Of a stretch of DNA of 64,000 nucleotides, positions 45,914-55,219 are shown piece after piece. The notes beneath the pieces are model-generated. The model saw only the letters and a program-made list of their open reading frames with translations. It was not told the DNA's origin and did not search any database. The number at the start of each line of letters is the position of its first letter. Position 1 is the stretch's first letter. Made by a program: the position numbers and the translations under genes. Source of the DNA: Spirosoma profusum (GTDB taxonomy: Bacteria > Bacteroidota > Bacteroidia > Cytophagales > Spirosomataceae); the NCBI RefSeq assembly GCF_014699005.1, contig NZ_JACWZY010000019.1, positions 101,473-165,472 on the forward strand, given 5' to 3'.

Positions 45914-46870
45914 TTACGCATACGTAACATTAATCGCAAGCTCTTCATAAAGCTTATCGATCTCTTCCAGTAGAACATCGGTCTTTGCTTGCACGGCTGC
46001 CGTAAGTGGATCAACCAGTCGGCGGGTGTAGAGCGAAATCGGCAGGCCCCGTTTTTGCAGACTGTACTTGGCAATAATCGGGTAGGCCGTATGCACCAAA
46101 TCCATACAATCGGTTATGAACTGCTGCGCCCGACCAACCTGATTCTGCCGCGCCGGATCATTGAAATTCGCACAAATCCAGGTAATTAATTCCGGAAAAA
46201 TATTTCCCTGAATGCACGACAACCCAGCAGCACCAGCCTTCAGCGACGAAAAGGCGTTCACCATATACGCATCATAAAGACCAAACTCATAGCCTTCAGC
46301 TACCTGTAAGCGACGCGCGACTTCATCGGCATCCAGACAGGTATCTTTGTGGTAAATGAGCCGACCAGAAGGTAAAAGGTCAGCCAGAATATCACTGTTA
46401 ATGAGTCGTTTATAGGGAACCGGACATTCATAAAATCCTAACGGAATCCCTTCCGTAAGGTGCATGAGTTGATGCATACGGTCTAGAAAAACCGTATTAC
46501 TTTCGTCGGGATTGGCTAACTGGCTCGTGATGACAATAACCGCCTGAATGCCGGTCTGGTATATACGTTTAACAAAATCGGCCTGCTCCGTAATTGAACC
46601 ACCGAACGTACCGGTTGCCACCACGGGCACCCGCCCTCCTGCCCGATCAACGACCTGTTTGGTCACAGCTAATCGCTCCGCATCGGTCAGTTCGTACATT
46701 TCGCTCGACAGGCAATTGGCAAACAACCCGGCAGCACCCGATTCCAGGTAGAAATCGGTGAGGTGATCCAGGCCCGATGCATCGACGGCTCCAGATTCTA
46801 GAAAAGGGGTGAGCATCACAGGAATAAACCCACGAGGCAGTGAATGAGCAGTATTTTGGGACATGGCCAT
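45914..46870 (-). CDS. Dihydrodipicolinate synthase / N-acetylneuraminate lyase family protein
   Basis: 318 residues forming a (beta/alpha)8 barrel of the DapA superfamily. The Schiff-base lysine is K175 (RLIYHKDTC) and the catalytic tyrosine is Y147 (PLGFYECPVPYKR); the GxxGE-type motif is replaced here by CLSSEMYELT, so it is neither a typical DapA nor a typical NanA. Related proteins cleave or form 2-keto-3-deoxy sugar acids. The neighbours (sialidase-like gene downstream, SSS transporter upstream, same strand) favour cleavage of an imported keto-sugar acid into pyruvate and an aldose. The start could also be the second Met. Confidence 0.85.
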   Translation of the reverse strand: MAMSQNTAHSLPRGFIPVMLTPFLESGAVDASGLDHLTDFYLESGAAGLFANCLSSEMYELTDAERLAVTKQVVDRAGGRVPVVATGTFGGSITEQADFVKRIYQTGIQAVIVITSQLANPDESNTVFLDRMHQLMHLTEGIPLGFYECPVPYKRLINSDILADLLPSGRLIYHKDTCLDADEVARRLQVAEGYEFGLYDAYMVNAFSSLKAGAAGLSCIQGNIFPELITWICANFNDPARQNQVGRAQQFITDCMDLVHTAYPIIAKYSLQKRGLPISLYTRRLVDPLTAAVQAKTDVLLEEIDKLYEELAINVTYA

Positions 46871-46909
46871 AATAGTAGAGGAAGTATCGAATTACTTACT
46901 GAAAATCAA

Positions 46910-48505
46910 CTAATTGAATTCGCGTTGCACGGATGATGAGGTTGATTGAACCCCGCTCCGGTTTGTGCGTAACTTGGTCAGCAGCAGACCAACCAGAAAA
47001 ATAGTTAGGGTTCCGACCACCATAATCATATTTTGGTGCAGTGGATTACGTAACGCGGCAAAATCATCGGATAGCTTACCTGAAAAGGTCATCCAGACAA
47101 TAACCAGTACCCCGATCAACGTAGCGGTTAGGGCTTCGGCGTTACGTGTCGAGCGGGAGATGATCCCTAACAGGAACAGGCCAAGCATACCACCCGCAAA
47201 AATCCCCGACAACATCCACCAGATGTCGAGCACGCTCTTGATACCGATCATGGCAATGCCCGTGATCATGCCGAGCAAACCGAATGTTGTCGTAGCAATG
47301 TATAGCAGACGTAGCGACTGTTTATCAGTCAGATTTGGGTTAATATACCGACCGTAAATGTCAACCGAAAACACGGTGGCCGAAGCATTCATACCCGAAC
47401 TGATGGTGCTCATGGCCGCCGACAAAATAGCCGCTACAATCAGCCCTACCAAGCCCGCTGGAACCTTGTTGACCATAAAATGCGGCATCACTTTATCGCC
47501 AATGTCGGCGGGGCCAAGCGTTGCCGCTAACTGAGCAATAGCGGACTGACTTCCACCAGGTAACCGCTCGGCAGCCACACTCATACGTACTGCATTCAGC
47601 AAGTCGGGATTTGCCTGATAATAAGCGTACAGGCACGATCCCAGAAGAAAGAAGAGCAGCGAAATCGGAACGTAGAGATACACGCACAACCAGATCGACC
47701 GCGTAGCCTCCTTAACCGACGTAGTGGTGTGGTACCGCTGAACGTAGTTCTGATCCATGCCAAAGTTGTTCAGGTTCATGAAAAATCCGTAGAGCAGCAC
47801 AACCCAAAACGTCGATTGAGTGAAATCAAGAGAGAAACTGCCTAAGCTGAATTTATGATCGACCTGACCAACCTCCAGAATACGACCCATGCCGCCAGGC
47901 ATACCAGCAATTACCAGCCAGAGGATAATGACAGCCCCAGCGGTTTTCACAACACCCTGCACCACCTCCGTCCAGATTACGGCTTCCATACCACCAAGCA
48001 CCGTATAAATGATGATGCAACTTCCCACGATAAGCATAATGGTTGCCATCGGGTAGCCGGTCAACGCCTGTAAACTCAGTGCAATACCAAAGAAAATGGA
48101 CCCCATTCGCGCCAGTTGCGTGAGCAGAAAACAAACGACGGCGTAGGTTCTGGCCCAGGGACCAAATCGGTGTTCTAAGTGAGTGTAAGCCGAGACTTCG
48201 CCCGTGTGTCGGTAAAACGGAACGAAGTATTTGGCCGCTACCCAGGCCGCAAAAGGCATCGATAGACTGAAAACAAAGGAATTCCAGTTTGACCCAAAAG
48301 CTTTCCCTGGTACACCCAGAAACGTATTGCTACTCAGGAACGTAGCGTAAATCGACATACCGATAGCCCAGCCTGGAATCTTGCCCGATGCGGTCGTAAA
48401 CTGATCGGCATTATTGGTTTTCCGGGAAAAATAAACCCCAACGCCTACCATTCCGGCCAGGTATCCGACAATCACCAACAGGTCAACAATTGGAAGCGTT
48501 TTCAT
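46910..48505 (-). CDS. Sodium:solute symporter (SSS) family transporter
   Basis: 531 residues, about 13-14 membrane helices. SSS signature features: DLLVIVGYLAGMVGVGVYFS helix 1, FTTASGKIPGWAIGMSIYAT, FLSSNTFLGVPGKAFG, YTVLGGMEAVIWTEVVQG and the sodium-site helix AAILSAAMSTISSGMNASAT. It belongs to the SGLT-like group often found beside DapA-type lyases and sialidases, and probably brings the released acidic sugar across the inner membrane. Precedes the lyase gene by 39 bp on the same strand, so they form an operon. The upstream AraC gene is on the same strand and may control it. Confidence 0.92.
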   Translation of the reverse strand: MKTLPIVDLLVIVGYLAGMVGVGVYFSRKTNNADQFTTASGKIPGWAIGMSIYATFLSSNTFLGVPGKAFGSNWNSFVFSLSMPFAAWVAAKYFVPFYRHTGEVSAYTHLEHRFGPWARTYAVVCFLLTQLARMGSIFFGIALSLQALTGYPMATIMLIVGSCIIIYTVLGGMEAVIWTEVVQGVVKTAGAVIILWLVIAGMPGGMGRILEVGQVDHKFSLGSFSLDFTQSTFWVVLLYGFFMNLNNFGMDQNYVQRYHTTTSVKEATRSIWLCVYLYVPISLLFFLLGSCLYAYYQANPDLLNAVRMSVAAERLPGGSQSAIAQLAATLGPADIGDKVMPHFMVNKVPAGLVGLIVAAILSAAMSTISSGMNASATVFSVDIYGRYINPNLTDKQSLRLLYIATTTFGLLGMITGIAMIGIKSVLDIWWMLSGIFAGGMLGLFLLGIISRSTRNAEALTATLIGVLVIVWMTFSGKLSDDFAALRNPLHQNMIMVVGTLTIFLVGLLLTKLRTNRSGVQSTSSSVQREFN

Positions 48506-48692
48506 AATTATTTATTCGGTAGTTAGGGAAATTTTCTATAATCTAGTCAATAGAATAGTACAAGCTGATTGTTAAAATGCACCCGCAAAGTGAGCGCGAT
48601 TAAATTATTTTACAAATAAATTGCCTTTTACCGAACAATCATTGTACTGGATTATCCTTTCATTCAACGAGCTTAACAAGTTTAACCAGTGA

Positions 48693-49613
48693 TTAAACAG
48701 TCCTTGAACCGATTCTGGTCTGCCAGCCAAACTGGCCCGCATTATTCAGGTATTTCTTTTTGTATTCCAAAGGAGAAATGCCCTGTACTTTTTTGAACTG
48801 ACGGTAAAAATTAGACAGATTATTGAATCCGTTCTGATAGCAAACCACTTCAATCGACTGTTTATTATCGATCAAGGCTCGGCAGGCATAACTAATACGT
48901 ACTTCGATCAAAAACTGACTATACGTTTTGCGCGTCATCAGCTTAAAATACCGACAGAACGACGTAATACTCAGGTTGGCAATGGCTGAGATTTCCTCCA
49001 GGGTGATTTCGCGGGTGTAGTTGGCTAAGGTAAACTCACACACCGTGTTTAACCGAACCGTTTCCAGCTCATTCGACTGGTGAAACGCGTAGGTTGACGA
49101 CAAGGTCTCCATCGAGTCGGACTGGGCCAGATGAGTGAGGATGGTTAACAGTACAGCAATTCGATTCAGCGGAGCCTCTTCGACCGTTTGCTGCATCAGT
49201 GGGCGGATTTTCTCGGCTAGTTCCCCTCGAATCAACAGACCACGTTTGGCTCGTTCGTAGAGTTTGGCGATGGGCACTGCTTCGGCCAGATGCAGAAAAC
49301 TCTCTCCCAGCCAGTTCGGTAGAAAATGTATGACAATAGCCTCAAAATGAGCATCGGGGTCAGCCTGCCAGTAACTTTCGTTGCACTGCCAGTTATGTGG
49401 CAGGTTTTCTCCCAACAGAATGATCTCGCCCGGAGAGAAGTTCGCAATGCTATCACCAATGAAACGGACGCCTTCCCCACGAATCACGCAGTGAAGCTCC
49501 AACTGCGGGTGATAATGCCAGATCGAACCCCGATTTTGAATGCGTGTTACGTCATGGCGGGCGGTGAAGGCATCCTGAGTATTGGCAGGCACCCGATGAT
49601 ACTGCAATTTCAT
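48693..49613 (-). CDS. AraC family transcriptional regulator
   Basis: 306 residues. N-terminal cupin-type sensing domain (about 20-110: GSIWHYHPQLELHCVIRGEG, FSPGEIILLGENLPHNW) with a His-containing strand pair that may bind a sugar or metal. The C-terminal AraC DNA-binding domain has two helix-turn-helices (about 195-295: EITLEEISAIANLSITSFCR and CYQNGFNNLSNFYRQFKKVQ, then GISPLEYKKKYL). It probably activates the transporter-lyase-sialidase operon that follows on the same strand about 190 bp downstream. Inducer unknown. Confidence 0.92.
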   Translation of the reverse strand: MKLQYHRVPANTQDAFTARHDVTRIQNRGSIWHYHPQLELHCVIRGEGVRFIGDSIANFSPGEIILLGENLPHNWQCNESYWQADPDAHFEAIVIHFLPNWLGESFLHLAEAVPIAKLYERAKRGLLIRGELAEKIRPLMQQTVEEAPLNRIAVLLTILTHLAQSDSMETLSSTYAFHQSNELETVRLNTVCEFTLANYTREITLEEISAIANLSITSFCRYFKLMTRKTYSQFLIEVRISYACRALIDNKQSIEVVCYQNGFNNLSNFYRQFKKVQGISPLEYKKKYLNNAGQFGWQTRIGSRTV

Positions 49614-49660
49614 GGCTTCGGGCTGATTAGGCGTTTATACTACGAATTATGGGTAGCTAC

Positions 49661-49695
49661 TTTTTGTCATCCTGACGGAGGAAGGATGACAAAAA
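49661..49695. repeat. Shortened family A hairpin
   Basis: TTTTTGTCATCCT at 49661-49673 pairs with AGGATGACAAAAA at 49683-49695 across 9 bases. It keeps the outer ends of the family A repeats without the long inner arms. Position between the CDF stop and AraC start; it could end the CDF transcript. Confidence 0.7.
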
Positions 49696-49749
49696 TCCCG
49701 ATAAACCCTTAGTAAGCAATCATTAATTCTATAAATATCCGTACATCCC

Positions 49750-50655
49750 CTACTCTACCAGAGCCACGGGCTGTATAAACGGACGTTTGATGGAAGGAAA
49801 CGATTGCTGAATAGACTTATGAATTCTGACAATTGCCTGATTAATAGCCTCCGTTGTCAGTTCAGGTTGAAAGGCCACACCCTGAACCAGCGTAATTTCT
49901 TCCGGTCCTAAATAGATAGTGCCTATAGAAACCGATTTCAGAACCGCTACGTCCGATTCGGTCAGGGCAATTATCCGCTGGCTCGTTTCTTCATCGACTC
50001 CCTCCCCCATCAGCAGGCTTTTGCTTTCGCGCGCCAACACGACAGATACCGATACCAGCAGCAATCCAATCAGAATAGACGCGGCACCATCGAGATAAGG
50101 GTTTCGAAGTGTGTGACTCAGGAATACGCCCAAAAACGCGATTAGCAGCCCCATTACGTCCGATATGTCTTCAAATAACACAGTAAACGTCGCCGAATCT
50201 TTGCTGTCTTTGATAGCCGCCCAGACGCCTTTTTCGCCCCGCTGTGCATTGAAAGCCCGCCAGGCCGTCAACAAGGAATAGCCATCCAGAACGAGCGCAA
50301 TCGAGAGAACGATGTAGTTCCAGAACGGGTCTTCGATAATTTCCGGGTTCTGGATATGAGCAATTCCTTCGTAGAACGAAACGCCCCCACCAACTGCAAA
50401 AATGAGCAGGGCCACTACGTAAGACCAGAAATATTGTTCTCGCCCGTAACCAAACGGGCGCTTCTGATCGGGCGGGCGCTGACTACGCGTAATGCCCAAC
50501 AATAGCAGCACTTCATTTAACGTATCGACCAGCGAGTGAATGCCCTCCGAAAGCATGGCCGAGCTTCCGGTAACGGCGGCCGCCACAAATTTGGTGGTGG
50601 CAATTCCCAAATTGGCCGCCAGAGCGGTGTAAATAGCGGTTTTAGACGAAGCCAT
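49750..50655 (-). CDS. Cation diffusion facilitator family transporter
   Basis: 301 residues from ATG 50653-50655 (the frame extends eight codons to 50679, an unlikely start). Six membrane helices. The metal-site helices are seen: AAAVTGSSAMLSEGIHSLVD with an Asp late in helix 2, and DSKDSATFTVLFEDISDVMG in helix 5. A C-terminal cytosolic ferredoxin-like domain follows (TESDVAVLKSVSIGTIYLG). CDF proteins export zinc, iron, cobalt or manganese by proton exchange; the pattern of the YiiP-like sites (H/D) is incompletely conserved here (E for H in the helix-5 motif), so specificity is uncertain and the group resembles the more divergent CDF members. Confidence 0.85.
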   Translation of the reverse strand: MASSKTAIYTALAANLGIATTKFVAAAVTGSSAMLSEGIHSLVDTLNEVLLLLGITRSQRPPDQKRPFGYGREQYFWSYVVALLIFAVGGGVSFYEGIAHIQNPEIIEDPFWNYIVLSIALVLDGYSLLTAWRAFNAQRGEKGVWAAIKDSKDSATFTVLFEDISDVMGLLIAFLGVFLSHTLRNPYLDGAASILIGLLLVSVSVVLARESKSLLMGEGVDEETSQRIIALTESDVAVLKSVSIGTIYLGPEEITLVQGVAFQPELTTEAINQAIVRIHKSIQQSFPSIKRPFIQPVALVE

Positions 50656-50741
50656 GCAGTAGCAACGTACTAGAACCAACAGATGTTCGCGGAGACGTAG
50701 CGACAGTACGTTGATTAATAGCTATCAAGCTTGTAATGTAT

Positions 50742-52619
50742 CTACCACTGTGCCAGACTCTTTACGGGTTCCCTCTTCTTCAAAACTGCTTTCTCTGGCA
50801 ATAACCGAACCGTGAAAACCGCTTTTGTCTGGGCTGGAATGGTCAACTCAAAACCCAGTCGGGTAGTGCCGGGATTGGGCGCATCATATTCGTGAACAGG
50901 ATCAGTAGGCCATGTTTTTAACGTAACAGTGGCCGGTTCAGCTACCTCCACGATCAACTTTTTGCCGTCCTTCGTCAGTTCAGCGCGATTGGGTGCTAAG
51001 AGGTTGACCGTTGCGGGCGTAACCATCGTCCAGCGAACAACGGCAGGTTGAGTGGGTGCTTCTACCTCATCGCGTACTAGTACTGATTCACCGTTCACAA
51101 TGGCGATACCCCGATTGGCAGTGGCGAGTTGGCCCTGATAGAGTTCGCTCAGATCAAGGGTTGCGTTCATGAAATCGGGATTTTTGGAAACGTGCGTCAG
51201 CGGTGCTTTTCCGCTAACCCGCTGCAAACTATCATTGACGGTCAACGTGTTATGATACCGATTATTATACCGCAGTACGTCCCACCGCTGTCCGTTCTGT
51301 TTCATAGTCCACAAATCCACCTTCTTCGATTCCAGCGATTCGTAGTCCTGCATCCCGAAGTCCATAGCCCAGCGCACTCCGTCGGCTTCCATCACAAACG
51401 AACCGGCGTCCATATGGGCATGACTAACCGACGGGCTGCCACCTTTAATGCCCACGAAAATGGCGTTGGGATCAGTCCAGGAGGTACGTAGCAGCGCCAC
51501 CGGACTTTTGCCCTGACCAGTCCACGCAGTTTCTTTCGGCGGGTTGATATTGCTCAGATTGGCATCGCCCATCCAAAGTAACAACGCTGGTAAAACCCTA
51601 TCTTTCAGATGACCTTCCATGCTTCCGTTCCGTAGATTATCGCGCTCAACCCACAGCAGCGACGGGTCTTTCAGGCGTTGCGCAAACCAGAACATAGCCG
51701 CCTGCAAACCACTAGTTCTACCCGCATCGGAGTAATTAAACGGCAGCCGTGTAGGGCCAGTCATGTTTTCCAGATAGTAAGGCGTTTGCAGAAATCCCGG
51801 CTTCTCCTTCAGGCCAAACGACGTACCGAATAGGTTTTCCAGTGCACTGATCATCAGTACGTTAAACGTAGTACCATATCCCCAATAACTGTACCCTTCC
51901 GGGTATGCGCCTTCAGGTGCGTAGTCACCCATAGGCAACGTAACGGTTTCAAGAGCGCGGTTGATGATACGTTTCGCCAGCGCAGGGTCGTCTTCGTAGG
52001 TCGCAATGGAGCCGTAGACCATGCCCGCATTACAAACCTGATTCCAGTTATTCGAGCTTTTGAGCCAGCTGTTATGCTCCGACATCAGCGACGCATCGAT
52101 TCCTTTCTGCCGAATGGCTGCCCGGATTGTGCTACGTGACGATTCAGGCAGTTTGTCGTACAGCCAGTCGTAACCAATCGCCAGGGCCATCGTCATTTCA
52201 CCTACGTCCAGAAAGTGCGATGGATTCCAGTCACTGAATGCCGAGATGGCCAGCATTTCCTGCTCGGCGCGTTTGAGGTATTTTTCATCGCCACTCATCC
52301 GATACGCATACGCCAGAAAAAACAGCCTCCGCAAGGCTTCCCGCGAGACACTCAACAACCTCCGGCCTGTTTTGATACGTTCCAGCGGGGCAATCTGGAC
52401 TATCTTACTACTTTCACCCAGAATCGCTTCATGGAGTTTTTTGATCAGCGGATCATTCGCAATTTTCCGGGAAATCACTTTCTCCTGACCGGCAGCCAGC
52501 AACAGTCGTGGATGCCCCCGAACAGACGTAACGTTAGCCAGATGATCGACCTGGGCATTAGCGAGAAAACTAGTAAACGCTAAAAAGAGCAGGAGCGTAA
52601 TACGGAGAAAAAAACGCAT
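50742..52619 (-). CDS. Heparinase II/III-like polysaccharide lyase
   Basis: 625 residues with signal peptide (LLFLAFTSFLANAQ). Toroid domain (about 30-340): RRLFFLAYAYRMSGDEKYLK, FLDVGEMTMALAIGYDWLYD, the motif WNQVCNAGMVYGS with Asn/His region, and EGAYPEGYSYWGYGTTF carrying the conserved Tyr and Glu. C-terminal beta-sandwich domain (about 375-600) with SHAHMDAGSFVMEADGVRWA (His and Asp of the zinc site) and NNRYHNTLTVND. These are the hallmarks of the heparinase II/III superfamily, which cleaves uronic-acid-containing glycans by beta-elimination. Periplasmic. Divergent from the GH42-like gene at 52874. Confidence 0.9.
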   Translation of the reverse strand: MRFFLRITLLLFLAFTSFLANAQVDHLANVTSVRGHPRLLLAAGQEKVISRKIANDPLIKKLHEAILGESSKIVQIAPLERIKTGRRLLSVSREALRRLFFLAYAYRMSGDEKYLKRAEQEMLAISAFSDWNPSHFLDVGEMTMALAIGYDWLYDKLPESSRSTIRAAIRQKGIDASLMSEHNSWLKSSNNWNQVCNAGMVYGSIATYEDDPALAKRIINRALETVTLPMGDYAPEGAYPEGYSYWGYGTTFNVLMISALENLFGTSFGLKEKPGFLQTPYYLENMTGPTRLPFNYSDAGRTSGLQAAMFWFAQRLKDPSLLWVERDNLRNGSMEGHLKDRVLPALLLWMGDANLSNINPPKETAWTGQGKSPVALLRTSWTDPNAIFVGIKGGSPSVSHAHMDAGSFVMEADGVRWAMDFGMQDYESLESKKVDLWTMKQNGQRWDVLRYNNRYHNTLTVNDSLQRVSGKAPLTHVSKNPDFMNATLDLSELYQGQLATANRGIAIVNGESVLVRDEVEAPTQPAVVRWTMVTPATVNLLAPNRAELTKDGKKLIVEVAEPATVTLKTWPTDPVHEYDAPNPGTTRLGFELTIPAQTKAVFTVRLLPEKAVLKKREPVKSLAQW

Positions 52620-52707
52620 AACGAACGGAAGTAATTGTGCATGAAGAAAGTACCAGAACGTAGTGATTTACTTGACAACGAACTTGTTCAAACGTTTGAG
52701 TGAGTGG

Positions 52708-52740
52708 TTTTGTCATGCTGAGACACGAAGCATGACAAAA
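52708..52740. repeat. Shortened family A hairpin
   Basis: TTTTGTCATGCT at 52708-52719 and AGCATGACAAAA at 52729-52740, with 9 bases between. It looks like a full family A element with the middle deleted. Lies between the divergent lyase and GH42-like genes. Confidence 0.75.
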
Positions 52741-52873
52741 AAGCTTATAACCAAAGCCATCTTTCGCTACGTGCAAAAGCCGACGGGGTATTAATTTGAC
52801 CTAGTTGTCTTTTAGAAAAAGTCGTAGCTGACCCAATCTTTTTCTTCCCCCAGCGTAACGCAATTCAGGCCGT

Positions 52874-55054
52874 ATGGAACGACGAGACTTTATAAAAACC
52901 AGTGGACTAATTAGCGGTGCTTACGCCTTATCAGGTATGTCTGTTCTAGCTAATTCTTCGATCTCGTCAACCAACGTAGCACCCACCGATACGTATTGGC
53001 TCGATGGTCCCATGCGCTGGGCGCAGCTTGCTTTTGTGGAACGCGACCCCGGCCATTATGATCCCGATTTCTGGCTAAACTACTTTAAACGTATCCACGC
53101 CGATGGGGCGCTGTTGAGTGCGGGCGGCATTGTAGCGTTTTACCCAACAAAGATTCCGCTGCACCACCGCAGCGATTTTATGGGTAATTCTGATACGTTG
53201 GGATATCTGGTCGAAGGTTGCCGGAAACAAAGCATGAAAGTCATGCTACGTACTGACCCTCACGCAGCCCGACAAAATGTATACGACGCTCACCCCGACT
53301 GGATTGCCGTGACCGCCGATGGGCAGAAACGCCGTCACTGGGCCAATCCCGACTTGTGGGTTACCTGTGCGTTGGGGCCGTATAATTTTGAGTTCATGCC
53401 GCAGATAAATGCGGAAATCATGGAGCGATTTGGGCCCGAAGGTATTTTCTCGAATCGCTGGGCGGGTCACGATATTTGTTACTGCGAACATTGCAAACGT
53501 AATTTCAAGACTTACGCCGCTCTGGACATTCCTCCGAAAGCCGATAAACTCGACCCAACGTATCGCAAGTGGGCAGAGTGGCGCATGAAGCGACTGCGGG
53601 AAGTGTGGGCGCTCTGGGACTCCGGCATTCGGAAGCAAAAGCCCACATCCCGGTTCATTCCCAACGGTTTTCCCGATAAAATCATGACAGGCCGCGAAGC
53701 CGACCTGTTCTTCGCCGACCAGCAGGCTCGCCGGGGACTGATTCCACCCTGGTCGAATGGGAAAGGGGCAAAAGAACTACGCTCTACATTGGGACTAAAA
53801 CCCCTGATTGGCATTTTCAGTGTGGGCATTGAAGAAGAATTTCGCTGGAAAGATTCTGTCCAGAGCGACGCCGAAATCCGGATTTGGGTGGCCGAAGGAA
53901 CGGCCAACGGCATGCGCCCCTGTTTCGTAAAATTCGGTGGTGACATTTTCGACAAGCGATGGATGGAATCGGTTGCTACGTTGTACGAAGGTTATCACAA
54001 GAACGAGAAATACCTACGTAACACGGCTCCGATGGCGCGAGTGGGGCTGGTCTATTCGGAACAAACCGAACGAAACTACGGCGGCAAGCCCTGGCAGCAG
54101 AAAAGTGGCGACCATCTGGATGGCTTCTACCACAATCTGGTCGAAAATCGGGTTCCGTTCGACATGGTGAACGACCGACTTTTGACGCCCGACGATCTGA
54201 AGCGGTTCAAATTGCTCATCCTCCCCAACATCGCAGCCCTTTCCGACGCTCAATGCAAACAATTACAAGCTTTTGTTGAACGTGGAGGGAGTCTGGTTGC
54301 TACGTTCGAAACCTCGCTCTACGACGAAGAAGGCAAGCAACGTAGCGATTTTGGGCTGGCGGGCTTATTCGGGGTATTGTACAGCCAGAAAGTGGAAGGC
54401 CCCATGCGCAACAGCTACCTGCGGCTTCAGCCCAATCCCGATAGTCAGACGCAGTTGATTTTGAGAGGCTTAGGCGATACGCCACGTATCATCAACGCGA
54501 TTTATAAGGTCAACGTAACGCCAACCGCTACGTTCCCCAGCCCCGTTACGTTGATTCCAACCTACCCCGATTTGCCGATGGAGGACGTTTATCCGCGCGT
54601 TGCCCAAACCGACACGCGGGAGTTGTATTTGCGTCAGGTTGGCAAAGGGCGGGTGGCCTACATTCCGGGCGACCTGGACCGGTCGTTCTGGCAATTACTC
54701 AGCGTCGATCATGGTCAATTATTGAGCAACGTAGTAAACTGGGCACTCGATGAAGAGCCTGTCGCTTCCGTTACAGGGCCGGGCGTTATCGACGTAACAG
54801 TCTGGCGTCAAGACAAATCCATGACCGTTCACTTAGTAAATCTCACGAACCCGATGATGATGAAAGGGCCATTCCGCGAGTTGATTCCGGTCGAAGCGGG
54901 GGTTTCTGTTCAGGTCCCAACGGGTGCCAACGTAACGGGTGTCAGCCTGCTCATGAGCGGGCAAAAACCAAAATTCGAACGTAACGGCAACCGAATAACC
55001 GTCGTCGTTCCTAAAATTCTGGACCACGAAATCGTAGCACTGGATTTAGCGTAA
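52874..55054 (+). CDS. GH42-like / hypothetical glycosyl hydrolase 6 family protein with Tat-type signal
   Basis: 726 residues. N-terminal ERRDFIKTSGLISGAYALSG is a twin-arginine-type signal. Residues about 45-400 are a TIM barrel with the cysteine-containing motif ICYCEHCKRNF near 200, the feature of the hypothetical glycosyl hydrolase 6 group. A class-I amidotransferase-like trimerisation domain follows (about 405-625: LLILPNIAALSDAQCKQLQA, FVERGGSLVATFE, GKGRVAYIPGDLDRSFW) as in GH42 beta-galactosidases. A C-terminal beta domain ends it. Catalytic Glu residues not assigned. Probably hydrolyses an exposed beta-linked sugar outside the cytoplasm, next to the lyase gene. Confidence 0.82.
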   Translation: MERRDFIKTSGLISGAYALSGMSVLANSSISSTNVAPTDTYWLDGPMRWAQLAFVERDPGHYDPDFWLNYFKRIHADGALLSAGGIVAFYPTKIPLHHRSDFMGNSDTLGYLVEGCRKQSMKVMLRTDPHAARQNVYDAHPDWIAVTADGQKRRHWANPDLWVTCALGPYNFEFMPQINAEIMERFGPEGIFSNRWAGHDICYCEHCKRNFKTYAALDIPPKADKLDPTYRKWAEWRMKRLREVWALWDSGIRKQKPTSRFIPNGFPDKIMTGREADLFFADQQARRGLIPPWSNGKGAKELRSTLGLKPLIGIFSVGIEEEFRWKDSVQSDAEIRIWVAEGTANGMRPCFVKFGGDIFDKRWMESVATLYEGYHKNEKYLRNTAPMARVGLVYSEQTERNYGGKPWQQKSGDHLDGFYHNLVENRVPFDMVNDRLLTPDDLKRFKLLILPNIAALSDAQCKQLQAFVERGGSLVATFETSLYDEEGKQRSDFGLAGLFGVLYSQKVEGPMRNSYLRLQPNPDSQTQLILRGLGDTPRIINAIYKVNVTPTATFPSPVTLIPTYPDLPMEDVYPRVAQTDTRELYLRQVGKGRVAYIPGDLDRSFWQLLSVDHGQLLSNVVNWALDEEPVASVTGPGVIDVTVWRQDKSMTVHLVNLTNPMMMKGPFRELIPVEAGVSVQVPTGANVTGVSLLMSGQKPKFERNGNRITVVVPKILDHEIVALDLA

Positions 55055-55070
55055 CGATTGCACACATGCC

Positions 55071-55158
55071 TTTGTCATGCTGAGGAACGAAGCATCTTAA
55101 CGTATTATCACTCGCTTGTAAAGAAACGTTAAGATGCTTCGTTCCTCAACATGACAAA
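55071..55158. repeat. REP-like inverted repeat, family A copy 4
   Basis: 33-bp arms at 55071-55103 and 55126-55158, one mismatch. Inner arm reads GGAACGAAGCATCTTAACG. It lies between the GH42-like stop and the lactate permease start. Confidence 0.85.
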
Positions 55159-55219
55159 AACGCCAATTTATTAGACCAAATAGCTGATACTAAAACCCGT
55201 AATTTTTACGCCAAAAATC

